A DNA stretch of 64,000 nt from Streptomyces blattellae (GCF_009709555.1 NZ_WJBG01000215.1:43442-107441), one strand, 5' to 3'; positions 16,954-25,659 are shown, numbered from the stretch's first letter. The notes: generated by a model not told the origin, from the letters alone. Translations and numbers: made by a program.

Positions 16954-17304
16954 GTGACCACCGCCACCACCAGTCGTGATCTTCCGCACCCGGCGCGCGA
17001 CGAGATCCGGCTGGAGGACATCCTGCACGCGCTCGCCGACCCGATGCGCTTGCAGATCGTGCGAGAACTCGCCACCGACGGCGGCGAGCTGTCCTGTTCG
17101 CACTTCGACCTGCCGGTCACCAAGTCCACGACCACGCACCACTTCCGGGTGCTGCGCGAGAGCGGAGTGATCCGGCAGACCTACCGGGGCACGGCCAAGA
17201 TGAACGGCCTGCGCCGGGACGACCTGGACGGCCTCTTCCCGGGGCTGCTCGACACCCTCCTCGACGCCGCCACCCGCCAGGCCGTCCGCCTCCGGAGCGC
17301 CTGA
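16954..17304 (+). CDS. ArsR/SmtB-family transcriptional regulator
   Basis: 116 residues. A winged helix-turn-helix covers about residues 20-95: LEDILHALADPMRLQIVRELA, then LPVTKSTTTHHFRVLRESGVI as the recognition helix, then the QTYRGTAKMNGLRRDDLD wing. The metal-binding ELCVCD motif of metal sensors is absent (one Cys, SCSHFDL), so it more likely senses an organic electrophile or redox signal. The GTG start at 16954 follows GGAG; the longer frame from 16891 would run over the second palindrome. Probably represses the divergent OYE gene and itself. Confidence 0.85.
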   Translation: MTTATTSRDLPHPARDEIRLEDILHALADPMRLQIVRELATDGGELSCSHFDLPVTKSTTTHHFRVLRESGVIRQTYRGTAKMNGLRRDDLDGLFPGLLDTLLDAATRQAVRLRSA

Positions 17305-17413
17305 TGCCGACTGGCAGCACGCCCACGGCGACCGTCCCGGACCTCACCGGGCCCGGCGTTGCTCAAGGGGCCTCCAACGCGGCGGAGCCGCACCGTGACA
17401 AAGCCCCTCGCCC

Positions 17414-18757
17414 CTAACCCGCGTTGCCGTGCGCGGCGTTCAGCAGTGACTGCCAGTCGGGGAGCTTCACCACCCCTCGGCCGAGTGATGCCCCGAGTTC
17501 CGCCTCCGCCCGCTCGATCGACTGCCAGCCGGACCACTCGACCGGCTCGATCCCCTCGCCGCGCAGGGCCGTCAGCGGATCCCCGGGCAGATCCTTTTGT
17601 ACGAGAACGTCGGCGTCGTCGATCAGCGACGTCACCGTCTCCTTGGCGTCCGGCCGGTTCGTGCCGATGACGCCCGTCGGCCCCCGCTTGATCCAGCCGG
17701 CCACGTACTCGCCCGGCGCGACGAGGTCCTCGCGCAGTACGCGGCCGGCGAGATGCGGCACCGTGCCGGTCGCCGTGTCGAAGGGGAGGCCTTCCAGCGG
17801 TACTCCGCGATAGCCCACCGAGCGCAGCACCAGCTGGGCCCCGATGTCCTCGTAGCTGCCCGTGCCCGTCACCCCGCCGTGGCCGTCGGGCCGTGTCCGT
17901 TCGAAGCGCACCGCGCCCACGCGGCCCGCCTCGGCGAGGAGTTCGACGGGGCGCAGGAAGAAGCGCAGCCGGATGTGGTGGTGGGCCTCCTTCGCCGGTG
18001 CCCCGGCCCAGCCGCGCAGCACCTCCACGTTGCGGCGGTTCGCCGCGGGCAGGCCGGAAGGGTCGGCGTAGGCCGGGTCCAGCGCCAACTCCGCGGGGTC
18101 GACCCGCACTTCGGTGTCCGGCAGGGCGCCCAGCTCGCGCAGTTCCTTGGTGGTGAAGCGGGCCTGGGAGGGGCCGCGGCGGCCGACCATGCTGATCTCG
18201 GTCACCCGGCTCGCCGCCAGCGCGGTGAGCGCCGCCTGGGGCATGTCGGTGGGGCTCAGCTCGGCCGGGCCGCGGGCCAGTATCCGGGTGACGTCCACGG
18301 CCACGTTGCCGACGCCGATGACCACCGCGGAGGGCGTGCCGAGCACGAAGCCGTCGGCGGTGGCGTCCGGGTGGGCGCTGTACCAGGACACGAACTCGGT
18401 CGCCGACCAGCTGCCCGGCAGTTCCTCACCGGGGATGCCCAGATGGCGGTCGGTCGCGGCGCCCACGCAGTACACGACCGCGTGGTACAGCTCGCGCAGC
18501 CTCGCGGCCGGCACCCCGCCGCGGCCCACCTGAACGCCGCCGAGGAACCGCACCCGCTCGTGTTCCAGGACCGTCCGCAGGTTGTTCTGCAGCGACTTGA
18601 TCTTCTCGTGGTCCGGTGCCACTCCGTAGCGGACCAGGCCGTACGGGCACGGCAGCCGGTCCAGGACGTCCACCAGCACGTCGGAGTGGAGCTGGACAAG
18701 GCTCTGGGCGGTGTAGACCCCGCTCGGTCCGGAGCCGACGACGGCGACATGAAGCAC
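17414..18757 (-). CDS. FprA-type ferredoxin/flavodoxin-NADP+ reductase
   Basis: 447 residues of the adrenodoxin-reductase-like family. FAD-binding VVGSGPSGVYTA starts at residue 6, followed by the CPYGLVRYGVAPDHEKIK signature, the NADP-binding VIGVGNVAVDVTRIL, VGRRGPSQARFTTKELREL and the C-terminal VAGWIKRGPTGVIGTNRPDA segment. It shuttles electrons between NADPH and ferredoxin, for instance for cytochromes P450. The GTG at 18757 follows AAGGAG by 8 bases. The gene stands alone; no ferredoxin or P450 is adjacent. Confidence 0.92.
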   Translation of the reverse strand: MLHVAVVGSGPSGVYTAQSLVQLHSDVLVDVLDRLPCPYGLVRYGVAPDHEKIKSLQNNLRTVLEHERVRFLGGVQVGRGGVPAARLRELYHAVVYCVGAATDRHLGIPGEELPGSWSATEFVSWYSAHPDATADGFVLGTPSAVVIGVGNVAVDVTRILARGPAELSPTDMPQAALTALAASRVTEISMVGRRGPSQARFTTKELRELGALPDTEVRVDPAELALDPAYADPSGLPAANRRNVEVLRGWAGAPAKEAHHHIRLRFFLRPVELLAEAGRVGAVRFERTRPDGHGGVTGTGSYEDIGAQLVLRSVGYRGVPLEGLPFDTATGTVPHLAGRVLREDLVAPGEYVAGWIKRGPTGVIGTNRPDAKETVTSLIDDADVLVQKDLPGDPLTALRGEGIEPVEWSGWQSIERAEAELGASLGRGVVKLPDWQSLLNAAHGNAG

Positions 18758-18796
18758 GGCGGAACTCCTTACCCCGAAGGACCGTCGGAGATCGCT

Positions 18797-18811
18797 GATG
18801 CTTCCAGCATC
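18797..18811. promoter_or_regulatory. GATGCT-TCC-AGCATC inverted repeat upstream of fprA-like gene
   Basis: A perfect 6-3-6 inverted repeat 40 bp upstream of the reductase start, in the divergent gap toward the DUF6214 gene. It may be an operator or the top of the 5' leader. No regulator gene is adjacent. Confidence 0.35.
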
Positions 18812-18953
18812 GCACCGCGGATGCTCCGCTGACAGGGTGCTGTACCGGGTACAGGCGTGCGTGTTCGTTCGTATGGAATGTGATCATGAGGTTACGTTGC
18901 GTGTGTGTTGGACGCATCCTTTCTTGATCTTTCTGATCGTTGTCCGATGGACG

Positions 18954-19430
18954 GTGCGGTGTCCGTGTGGCCCGCGTGGGAAAGTGCGGGAAGACGGAGC
19001 CGACGGGGACGACGCCGGTGTGACGTCCTGGTGGGGCGTTCGGCTGGCGTTCCCGGACGGCGCGCAGGTCGACCTGCTCGCCGTGGTGTCCGGCGCCGGG
19101 GTCTGCATCGAGGACGTGCGGGCCCGGCCGGCCTTGTCCCTCGACGATCTGGCGGTGCTCGCCGAGTGGGTCGAGGGCCCGCTGTCCGAGGTCTGCGGAG
19201 TCGAGCCCGCCGGCGATCCGGGGGCCTCGCGGCATGCCCGTCCCGCGTGGCCGCGCGGGATCGCGGGGCAGTGGCTGGTGGCCCGGGAGTACCGAGCGGC
19301 ACAGAAGGAGGGCGCCGACCCCGTCCTCGCCGTGATGGGCGCGACCGGGCACAGCCGGCGCAGGTCCCTCAGTCTGATCGCCCAGGCCCGCGACGCGGGA
19401 TTCCTGACGGCACGCCATGCCCGCCGCTGA
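18954..19430 (+). CDS. DUF6214 family protein, with apparent N-terminal frameshift
   Basis: The conserved body is intact: WWGVRLAFPDGAQVDLLAVVSG, IEDVRARPALSLDDLAVLAEWVEGPL, ARPAWPRGIAGQWLVAREYRAAQ and ATGHSRRRSLSLIAQARDAG, matching the Streptomyces-specific DUF6214 family of unknown function. The expected family start lies in another frame: an ATG at 18947 reads MDGAVSVWPAWE, and skipping one A of GGGAAAG at 18978-18984 joins it directly to VREDGADGDD in this frame. So the gene may carry a one-base insertion, or start at the GTG at 18954 or 18984. The start is therefore uncertain; the stop is secure. Confidence 0.65.
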   Translation: MRCPCGPRGKVREDGADGDDAGVTSWWGVRLAFPDGAQVDLLAVVSGAGVCIEDVRARPALSLDDLAVLAEWVEGPLSEVCGVEPAGDPGASRHARPAWPRGIAGQWLVAREYRAAQKEGADPVLAVMGATGHSRRRSLSLIAQARDAGFLTARHARR

Positions 19431-19442
19431 GGCGGGCTCGGC

Positions 19443-20084
19443 TCACGGCAGGTCCCGCATCCGGTCGATCTCGCTGGTCTGCTGGGCGATCGTGTCGTCC
19501 GCCATCTCCTCGATCTGAATGTTGTTGCCCTGCGCCTTCACATCCGTGGCCATGGTCACCGCCCCTTCGTGATGGGTGATCATGAGGGTGAGGAAGAGCT
19601 GGTCGAACGCCTTCCCCTCGGCCGCGCGCAAGTTGCTGAGCTGACCCTCGGTCGCCATCCCGGGCATCGAAGCGTGGTCGTGCCCGCCGCCCGTCTCCTT
19701 CTCACCGTGCGTCTTCAGCCAGCCCCTCATGGCTTCGATCTCCGGTTTCTGCGCGGCCGAGATCCGCTCGGCCAGGCTCTTGATCTGCGCCGACTCGGCG
19801 CGGTCCGGCACGAGTTCGGTCATCTCCAGAGCCTGGGAGTGGTGCTCGATCATCATGCGGGCGAACGAGACGTCCGCGGAGTTGGGGGAGTCGTCGTCGG
19901 CGCGCTGCCGTGCGGCGTCCTCGGCGGACAGCGTGTGGTTCTCCTCGCCGGGCTCGCCCGGCACGATCACCGAAGGCCCGCTCGCCGAGGCGGAGTCGGC
20001 GTCGGATCCGGAGTCACAACTTCCCAGCGCCAGAACGGCGAAGGCGGCCAGTGCCGCCGTAGAGGACCGCTTGAAAAGCTTCAT
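19443..20084 (-). CDS. DUF305 domain lipoprotein
   Basis: 213 residues with a lipoprotein signal (KRSSTAALAAFAVLALGSC, lipobox Cys near residue 23), so attached outside the membrane. The DUF305 domain shows both histidine-rich helices, RMMIEHHSQALEM and LMITHHEGAV, plus SMPGMATEGQL. This ferritin-like-fold family binds copper or other metals in several bacteria. The ATG at 20084 is preceded by GAGGGAC. It is divergent from the LVIVD-repeat gene, with a 96-bp gap. Confidence 0.85.
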   Translation of the reverse strand: MKLFKRSSTAALAAFAVLALGSCDSGSDADSASASGPSVIVPGEPGEENHTLSAEDAARQRADDDSPNSADVSFARMMIEHHSQALEMTELVPDRAESAQIKSLAERISAAQKPEIEAMRGWLKTHGEKETGGGHDHASMPGMATEGQLSNLRAAEGKAFDQLFLTLMITHHEGAVTMATDVKAQGNNIQIEEMADDTIAQQTSEIDRMRDLP

Positions 20085-20180
20085 TACATGTCTGTGTCCC
20101 TCTGTTGGTATGTGCATGCCCAAGACGATACTTCGACGGGCATGAACCGTTCCCACGCGAACGGAACAAGGGAGGAAACA

Positions 20181-21683
20181 GTGATCCTGTTGAACGATCC
20201 CCGAACGCGGCACAGACGCCTGGGAGTCGGCGCTGTCGCCGTCGGGCTGCTGGCCGCGCTGCTCACGGGCGGTCCGGCGGCCGCGACCCCCGACCCGGGG
20301 GACGGCCCGGCGGCGGAGAAGGAGGTCTCCCAGAGCACCCAGGCCGAAGTGAGGCGGGCCCTCGACAGCGGCGAGATACCCGGTCAGGACGAGATCGTCC
20401 ACTCCGCCAACATCCAGCACGTGACGAACATCCCCAAGGACGTGTTACCGGGCACCAATTCGGACCTCGCCTTCCAGGGCAAGTACGCCTTCGCCGGCAA
20501 CTACGACGGCTTCCGCATCTTCGACATCAGCAACCCGAAGGCCCCGAAGACGGTCTCGCAGGTGCTGTGCCCCGGCTCGCAGAACGACATCTCCGTCTCC
20601 GGCGACCTGCTCTTCCTGTCCACCGACTCCTCGCGCAGCGACAGCAGTTGCAACAGCACCACGCAGCCCGTGACCGAGAAGTCGTCGTGGGAGGGCATGA
20701 AGGTCTTCGACATCAGCGACAAGGCCAACCCGAAGTACGTCGCCGCCGTGGAGACCGCCTGCGGCTCGCACACCCACACGCTGGTGCCCGAGCGCCGCAA
20801 CGTCTACATCTACGTCTCCTCGTACTCGCCGAGCGCCACCTACCCCGACTGCCAGCCACCGCACGACGGCATCTCGGTGATCAAGGTGCCGCGCAAGGCC
20901 CCCGAGAAGGCGGCCGTGGTGGGCTTCCCGGTCCTCTTCCCCGGCGAGGGAGCCGACGGCGGCGGCAACCCGGGCGCCCCCACCAACCCCGGCGTCTCCA
21001 AGACCACCGGCTGCCACGACATCACCGTGCTGCCCTCGAAGGACCTGGCGGCGGGCGCCTGCATGGGCGACGGCATCCTGTTCTCCATCAGGGATCCTGA
21101 GCATCCGAAGGTCATCGACCAGGTCCAGGACAACGTCAACTTTGCGTTCTGGCACTCGGCGACCTTCAACCAGAGTGCCGACAAAGTCGTCTTCACCGAC
21201 GAGCTGGGCGGCGGCGGAGCGGCCACCTGCAACGAGGAGATCGGCCCGAACCGCGGTGCCGACGGCATCTACGACATCGTGGGCAAGGGCGACAAGAGCA
21301 AGCTGGTCTTCCGCAGCTACTTCAAGATCGACCGCCACCAGGCGGACACCGAGGTCTGCGTGGCCCACAACGGCTCGCTCATCCCGGTCAAGGGCAGGGA
21401 CATCATGGTCCAGGCCTGGTACCAGGGCGGCATCTCCGTCTGGGACTTCACAAACTCCGCCCGCCCGAAGGAGATCGCCTACTTCGAGCGCGGCCCGCTG
21501 ACCATGGACAGGGTCACCACGGCCGGTTCGTGGTCGGCGTACTACTACAACGGCTACATCTACTCGAACGACATCGCCAAGGGGCTCGACGTCCTCAAGA
21601 TCAGTGACCGGCGCACCGACCCGGCCAACCGGGTGCGGCTGAGCGAGCTCAACGTGCAGACGCAGCCGGACTACTTCGGCTGA
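20181..21683 (+). CDS. Secreted LVIVD-repeat beta-propeller protein, TTA-codon containing
   Basis: 500 residues. A signal peptide (TRHRRLGVGAVAVGLLAALL, cleavage near PAAA-TPD) is followed by a propeller of LVIVD-type blades such as YDGFRIFDISNPKAPK, MKVFDISDKANPKYV, ISVWDFTNSARPKEI and LDVLKISDRR. Several paired cysteines suggest disulphides outside the cell. The start is the GTG at 20181, with GGGAGG five bases upstream. Codon 89 is TTA (20445-20447), the rare leucine codon read only by the bldA tRNA in Streptomyces, so expression should be tied to development. Family function is unknown. Confidence 0.82.
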   Translation: MILLNDPRTRHRRLGVGAVAVGLLAALLTGGPAAATPDPGDGPAAEKEVSQSTQAEVRRALDSGEIPGQDEIVHSANIQHVTNIPKDVLPGTNSDLAFQGKYAFAGNYDGFRIFDISNPKAPKTVSQVLCPGSQNDISVSGDLLFLSTDSSRSDSSCNSTTQPVTEKSSWEGMKVFDISDKANPKYVAAVETACGSHTHTLVPERRNVYIYVSSYSPSATYPDCQPPHDGISVIKVPRKAPEKAAVVGFPVLFPGEGADGGGNPGAPTNPGVSKTTGCHDITVLPSKDLAAGACMGDGILFSIRDPEHPKVIDQVQDNVNFAFWHSATFNQSADKVVFTDELGGGGAATCNEEIGPNRGADGIYDIVGKGDKSKLVFRSYFKIDRHQADTEVCVAHNGSLIPVKGRDIMVQAWYQGGISVWDFTNSARPKEIAYFERGPLTMDRVTTAGSWSAYYYNGYIYSNDIAKGLDVLKISDRRTDPANRVRLSELNVQTQPDYFG

Positions 21684-22348
21684 TCCGCGGGCCGCTCGCC
21701 GGTCGCGAAGAACCGCGACAGTTCCGCGTCACCCGTCCCGCCGGACGCCACCTCGGTGTCCGGCGGGACACCCAGCGCCCAGTCCAGCCGGTAGCGGTTG
21801 AACAGTTCGGCCCGCAGCACCGGCAGGGGCATCGGAGCACCCGGCACCAGCGCCGCGCAGACCGCGCCCATCAGCTGGGCACGTAGCATCGGGTAGTCGG
21901 TGTCCACGTCCTGCGAGCCGGCGCGGGCGACGGTGTCCCGCAGCAGCTCGGCCAGCCGCCGCTGCTCCGGGCACGGCATGAACCCCTCGGCCTGCAGCAG
22001 CCCGGCCACGTGCTGGCGCATCAACACGGGCCGGTCCCGGGCCAGACCCAGGATCGCGTCGATCGCCCGCGCCATGCGCTCCCGGCCGTCCTCGGTACGC
22101 GGCTCGCGCTCCAGGGCCTCCTCCAGCGTGCGGTTCATCAGCCGGTGCACCGCGGACTGCACCAGCTGGCGTTTGCCGGGGAAGTAGTACGACACGAGAC
22201 CGCGCGCCGAGCCCGCTCTGTCCGCGATGTCGCCCAGCGTCGTCGCCTCGAACCCGCGCTCGTCGACCAACTCGACCGCGGCATGCAGAAGCCGCTCCCG
22301 GGAACGCCGCCGCAACTCTTCATTGACCGAGGCGCTGCGCGGGGACAT
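21671..22348 (-). CDS. TetR-family transcriptional regulator
   Basis: 225 residues. Helix-turn-helix at about residues 20-65: LLHAAVELVDERGFEATTLGDIADRAGSARGLVSYYFPGKRQLV. The ligand-binding C-terminal domain follows (RDRPVLMRQHVAGLLQAEGF). Its 3' end overlaps the LVIVD-repeat gene by 13 bp on the other strand. A good -10 (TATAGT, 22387-22382) and an imperfect palindrome just downstream suggest autorepression. RBS CAGGAG precedes the ATG. Confidence 0.88.
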   Translation of the reverse strand: MSPRSASVNEELRRRSRERLLHAAVELVDERGFEATTLGDIADRAGSARGLVSYYFPGKRQLVQSAVHRLMNRTLEEALEREPRTEDGRERMARAIDAILGLARDRPVLMRQHVAGLLQAEGFMPCPEQRRLAELLRDTVARAGSQDVDTDYPMLRAQLMGAVCAALVPGAPMPLPVLRAELFNRYRLDWALGVPPDTEVASGGTGDAELSRFFATGERPADQPK

Positions 22349-22363
22349 GCTGTAACTCCTGCG

Positions 22364-22387
22364 TTGACTGGCTGGCAGCCAACTATA
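22364..22387 (-). promoter_or_regulatory. TetR promoter -10 with overlapping operator
   Basis: On the minus strand TATAGT (22387-22382) is a good -10 box, followed at once by the imperfect palindrome TTGGCTGCCAGCCAGTCAA (22382-22364). A dimer bound here would sit on the transcription start of the TetR gene. Identity of the binding protein is inferred from position. Confidence 0.5.
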
Positions 22388-22493
22388 CTCAGCGCGTCCG
22401 GGCCTGCCCCTTTCCGCGGGCCGTCCGGTGCTGCCGTCCTCCTCGGGCGACGCGGGGGATCGTCCGAGGAGGAGGCGGCGACACCGGGCCGGC

Positions 22494-23183
22494 TCAGCCC
22501 ACCAGGTCCAGCACCGGCCGCAGGCCGTCGGGCCGCAGGGTCACCGGCAGATGGTCCACGAAGTGCACCCCGCAGCCCAGCGTGGCCGCGCCGCCGTCCG
22601 CCCGGCGGTCGTCACCGACCATGAGCGCGTCCCGCGGTTCGACGCCGAGCTTCGCGCAGGCGGTGGCGAACAGCCGCGGGTCCGGCTTCCGGATGCCGTG
22701 CTCGTACGACAGGACGTAGGTGTCGATGTAGGGGTCGAGGCCGTGCTCGCGGAACACCGGGCGCAGGTCCCAGCCGATGTTGCTCACCACGCCGACCCGG
22801 ATACCGCGCTCGCGCAGCGTGTGCAGGACCTCCGCGGCATCGGGGTACGGCGCCCACGCGGCGGGCAGCATATGGCGGTCGTACAGCGTGTCGTGCAGCC
22901 CAGGGTCGGGCAGCGGCACCTGCCGGGAGAGCCCGGTGTACGCCGCCCGGTGCAGCTCCGAGCTCTGGTCCCGCACGTCCCACACCTCGGCGACCGCCGT
23001 GGGCAACCGCTCCGGATCGCCCCCGCCGGGCAGCGCCCCCGCCGTCTGAAGCGCCTGCGCCGTCTCGGTCAACTCCGGGTCCGGCAGCTCGATCCCGGCC
23101 TCGGTGAGCGCACCCCGCAGCCAGGACTCGGTGGACTCGACACGGAAGAGGGTCCCGGAGAAATCGAACAGCACGGCAGTCAT
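22494..23183 (-). CDS. HAD-superfamily hydrolase
   Basis: 229 residues. Motif I is LFDFSGTLF with nucleophile Asp7; the usual second aspartate is Ser9. Motif II is VVSNIGWD, motif III Lys lies in HGIRKPDPRLF, and motif IV is MVGDDRRAD. The helical cap lies between residues 15 and 100, as in C1 phosphatases/haloacid-type enzymes. It is a cytoplasmic phosphoester hydrolase of unknown substrate. It ends a block of four minus-strand genes; the PAP2 gene stops 9 bp upstream of its start. Confidence 0.85.
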   Translation of the reverse strand: MTAVLFDFSGTLFRVESTESWLRGALTEAGIELPDPELTETAQALQTAGALPGGGDPERLPTAVAEVWDVRDQSSELHRAAYTGLSRQVPLPDPGLHDTLYDRHMLPAAWAPYPDAAEVLHTLRERGIRVGVVSNIGWDLRPVFREHGLDPYIDTYVLSYEHGIRKPDPRLFATACAKLGVEPRDALMVGDDRRADGGAATLGCGVHFVDHLPVTLRPDGLRPVLDLVG

Positions 23184-23192
23184 GAGGTGATC

Positions 23193-23906
23193 TTACGGGG
23201 ATGTGATCCGCCGGGTGGGGAGAGCCGGTGATGTCCGGGGCACCCACCGCCGGTGCACCAGCACCGCCAGCGCCACCAGCGTCGCGCCCAGCAGCCAGCC
23301 GCCGACGACGTCCGAGGCCCAGTGCACGCCGAGCCACACGCGGGTCAGGCCGACGCCGGCCACGGAGATCACCGCCACCGCCACCGCCGTACGCCACACG
23401 GTGCGGCCGGCGCCGTAGTGGATCAGGAGCCACAGCAGGAGGCCGCAGACCACCGTGGCGGTCATGGCGTGGCCGGACGGGAACGCCGCGTAGTGGGCCG
23501 AGTCGACGGGGTCGGGCCATACCGGGCGGGCACGGCCGACCGCCGCCTTCAGGGACTGCTGCACCAGGGTGCCCAGCGCCACGGTGGCCGCCAGCCACAG
23601 AGCGGTCCACCAGTCCCTGAGTCTCCACATCAGCCACAGCACGACGGCCGTGCACAGGACGCGCATCGTCCACGGATCCCACACCCAGTCCGTGAGGATC
23701 CGGCACGTCTGAGTGATCCCGGGGCCGTCGACCGCCCAGCGGTGGGTGGGGCGGGCGATGTCGCCGTCGAGCTCCATCAGGGGCCCCCACTCCGCAGCGA
23801 CCAGGATGAGCAGCAGCAGCGAGGACGCCGCCAGGGCGGCTGCGGAGCGCACGGCGCCGCGATGGCCGCTCGGGCGGGGAGGGGAGTCGACGGACGGAGT
23901 GTGCAT
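23193..23906 (-). CDS. PAP2-family membrane phosphatase
   Basis: 237 residues with about five membrane helices. The phosphatase triad is visible: KAAVGRARP, PSGHAM and R-x5-H-x3-D in TRVWLGVHWASDVVGGW. Such enzymes dephosphorylate lipid phosphates, including undecaprenyl pyrophosphate, on the outer membrane face. It is 9 bp upstream of the HAD gene, so the two may be co-transcribed. Confidence 0.9.
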   Translation of the reverse strand: MHTPSVDSPPRPSGHRGAVRSAAALAASSLLLLILVAAEWGPLMELDGDIARPTHRWAVDGPGITQTCRILTDWVWDPWTMRVLCTAVVLWLMWRLRDWWTALWLAATVALGTLVQQSLKAAVGRARPVWPDPVDSAHYAAFPSGHAMTATVVCGLLLWLLIHYGAGRTVWRTAVAVAVISVAGVGLTRVWLGVHWASDVVGGWLLGATLVALAVLVHRRWVPRTSPALPTRRITSP

Positions 23907-23963
23907 GCTGTGATCCTCGCCGAACGACGGGGTGTGAGGCGAATTCCGGGGTCCTGAAATCGG

Positions 23964-24899
23964 CTACCCCAGCGTCCGCAGCGCCGGTACGAACGCCACC
24001 AGGACCGGCACGACCGGCACCAGCGAGGCCGCCGCGGTGAGCCGCAGTCGCCGGGCCGCCGAGAGCCGGTCCGGGGGAGCGAGCAGCCGGTTCACCCGCT
24101 GCGGCACATGGGCGTGCGGGGCCGGGCCGTGACCGAACACGCCCCGGTCCTCGTTCAGTTCCACCAGCGCCAGAGCGGTGGTCAGGCGGCCGAAGCGCCG
24201 GGAGGCCGTGTCGTCGGCGGCGAGTTCGACCAGCCGGTGCATCTCGTCGCGGAACGCGGCGAACACCGGCACCCGCGGGAACCCGCCCGCCAGCGCGGCC
24301 GAGCAGTGCAGCAGCCAGTCGTGCCGGGCCTGCGCATGCCCCTCCTCATGGGCCAGCACGGCGTCCAGCTGCCGGCCCTTCAGCCGACGCAACGCGGCGG
24401 TGGTGACGACCAGTCGGGGCGGCGAGCCCGGCAGCCACCAGGCGTCGGGCCGCGCGCCCTCAAGGACGACCAGCCGGTGCCGTTCGGGCTCCTCGCCGGG
24501 CAACCGCGGGGCGCGGACGAGGAGTTCGGCTCGCCGCTGCCGGCGCCGGGCACGTGCCCGTGCGACCTCGCGGACCAGCATCGCCGCGCTCCACACCCCG
24601 CCCAGCGCGAGCGCCACCGCGGTCGTCGGGGCCCACGGGCCGGTGGGACCGAAGGCGTAGGCCTCCACGACGGAGTGCGGCGCGGTCGCGAACACATGGC
24701 CCCGGACGGCCTGCCAGGCCGCCGCCGCGCTGAGCGTCATCGACAGCGCACAGCACAGGAGCACCGCCGCCACCACGCACTGCCACACCCACAGGGCGAC
24801 CACCGGTTCACGGTCCGGCCAGTCGGCGCGGGCGATCAGCCGAGGGGCGACCACGGCGGTCAGGGCGCCGAGCAGCAACAGTGCCGCGGGGACCATCAT
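23964..24899 (-). CDS. M56-family (BlaR1-like) membrane metallopeptidase
   Basis: 311 residues. Two membrane helices near the N-terminus, one at about 90-110, and a C-terminal helix flank a zinc peptidase domain with HEEGH at 184-188 (VLAHEEGHAQARHDW) and the downstream glutamate in MHRLVELAADD. Streptomyces M56 proteins usually sit next to a BlaI-type repressor that they cleave, but here the neighbours are PAP2 and DUF5134 genes and no BlaI gene is present. Unlike BlaR1 it has no penicillin-binding sensor domain. Confidence 0.88.
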   Translation of the reverse strand: MMVPAALLLLGALTAVVAPRLIARADWPDREPVVALWVWQCVVAAVLLCCALSMTLSAAAAWQAVRGHVFATAPHSVVEAYAFGPTGPWAPTTAVALALGGVWSAAMLVREVARARARRRQRRAELLVRAPRLPGEEPERHRLVVLEGARPDAWWLPGSPPRLVVTTAALRRLKGRQLDAVLAHEEGHAQARHDWLLHCSAALAGGFPRVPVFAAFRDEMHRLVELAADDTASRRFGRLTTALALVELNEDRGVFGHGPAPHAHVPQRVNRLLAPPDRLSAARRLRLTAAASLVPVVPVLVAFVPALRTLG

Positions 24900-24963
24900 G
24901 GGAGCACCCTATGAGCGGCGGAACGCCCGGAGGTACGGCTTGTCGGGCCAAGTGACGCATACC

Positions 24964-25494
24964 TCAGAGCGTCAGCAGCATCGCGACCATCCCGATCCCC
25001 ATCGACAGCCGGCAGGCCCGCGCCAGCTCCGGCCGGTCGCCCCACCCCACACTCCCGCCACCGGCGGCGACGGGCACCAGCCGGGCGCCGGACAGCAGCA
25101 CATACCCCACGAAGTACGCCAGCAGCGCCGCCGTGACGAGCGGGACCCCGGAATCGCCGTGCCCTCCCGGCGAGCGGGCCATCGCCAGCGCCATGTAGAC
25201 CATCGCCGAGGCGCCGACCAGGTGGTGCAGATGGTGGGCATGCGTCCGTGCCGCCCACAACGCGTGCAGCGCGGCCCCGCCGAACACGGCCGCGTACACG
25301 GGCCAGGCCCACGAAGGCGGCGTGAACACCGCGGCCGGTACGGCCATCGCTGCCATCCCGAAACCCATCAGTGCCTCACCGCCCGCCGCGCGGCGCTGCT
25401 CCTCGACACTGCTGCGCATCCGCAGCAGACAGTAGGCGCCGGTCGCCGCGCACAACGCGACCAGCAGCCACCCGGTCGAAGCCGGTCCGTGCAC
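24964..25494 (-). CDS. DUF5134 domain membrane protein
   Basis: 176 residues with five or six membrane helices and a His-rich stretch HAHHLHHLVGASAMVYMA in the third or fourth helix, the hallmark of the DUF5134 family, possibly metal- or haem-binding. The GTG at 25494 is preceded by GGAGG at 5-6 bases, so I reject the longer start at 25605. Sits 64 bp upstream of the M56 peptidase on the same strand; the two families often occur together in Streptomyces. Confidence 0.78.
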   Translation of the reverse strand: MHGPASTGWLLVALCAATGAYCLLRMRSSVEEQRRAAGGEALMGFGMAAMAVPAAVFTPPSWAWPVYAAVFGGAALHALWAARTHAHHLHHLVGASAMVYMALAMARSPGGHGDSGVPLVTAALLAYFVGYVLLSGARLVPVAAGGGSVGWGDRPELARACRLSMGIGMVAMLLTL

Positions 25495-25605
25495 ACGCAC
25501 CTCCGCGGTCGACGGTCGCGGCCACTCGCTCAGGGGATGCCCGGAGCAGGCGGCGCGCATACGAGCGCAAGGGTGTACGCGGGGGGCATGTGAGGGAGCA
25601 CGCAA

Positions 25606-25659
25606 GTGAGGAATACCGTCAGTGAGGAATGAGGAATACCGTCAGTGAGGAATATCGTC
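25606..25659 (+). repeat. Short interrupted tandem repeat of GTGAGGAAT(ACCGTCA)
   Basis: Four adjacent units: GTGAGGAATACCGTCA (25606-25621), GTGAGGAAT (25622-25630), GAGGAATACCGTCA (25631-25644) and GTGAGGAATATCGTC (25645-25659). They lie upstream of and inside the start of a small reading frame. Replication slippage or repeated regulator half-sites are both possible. Confidence 0.7.
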
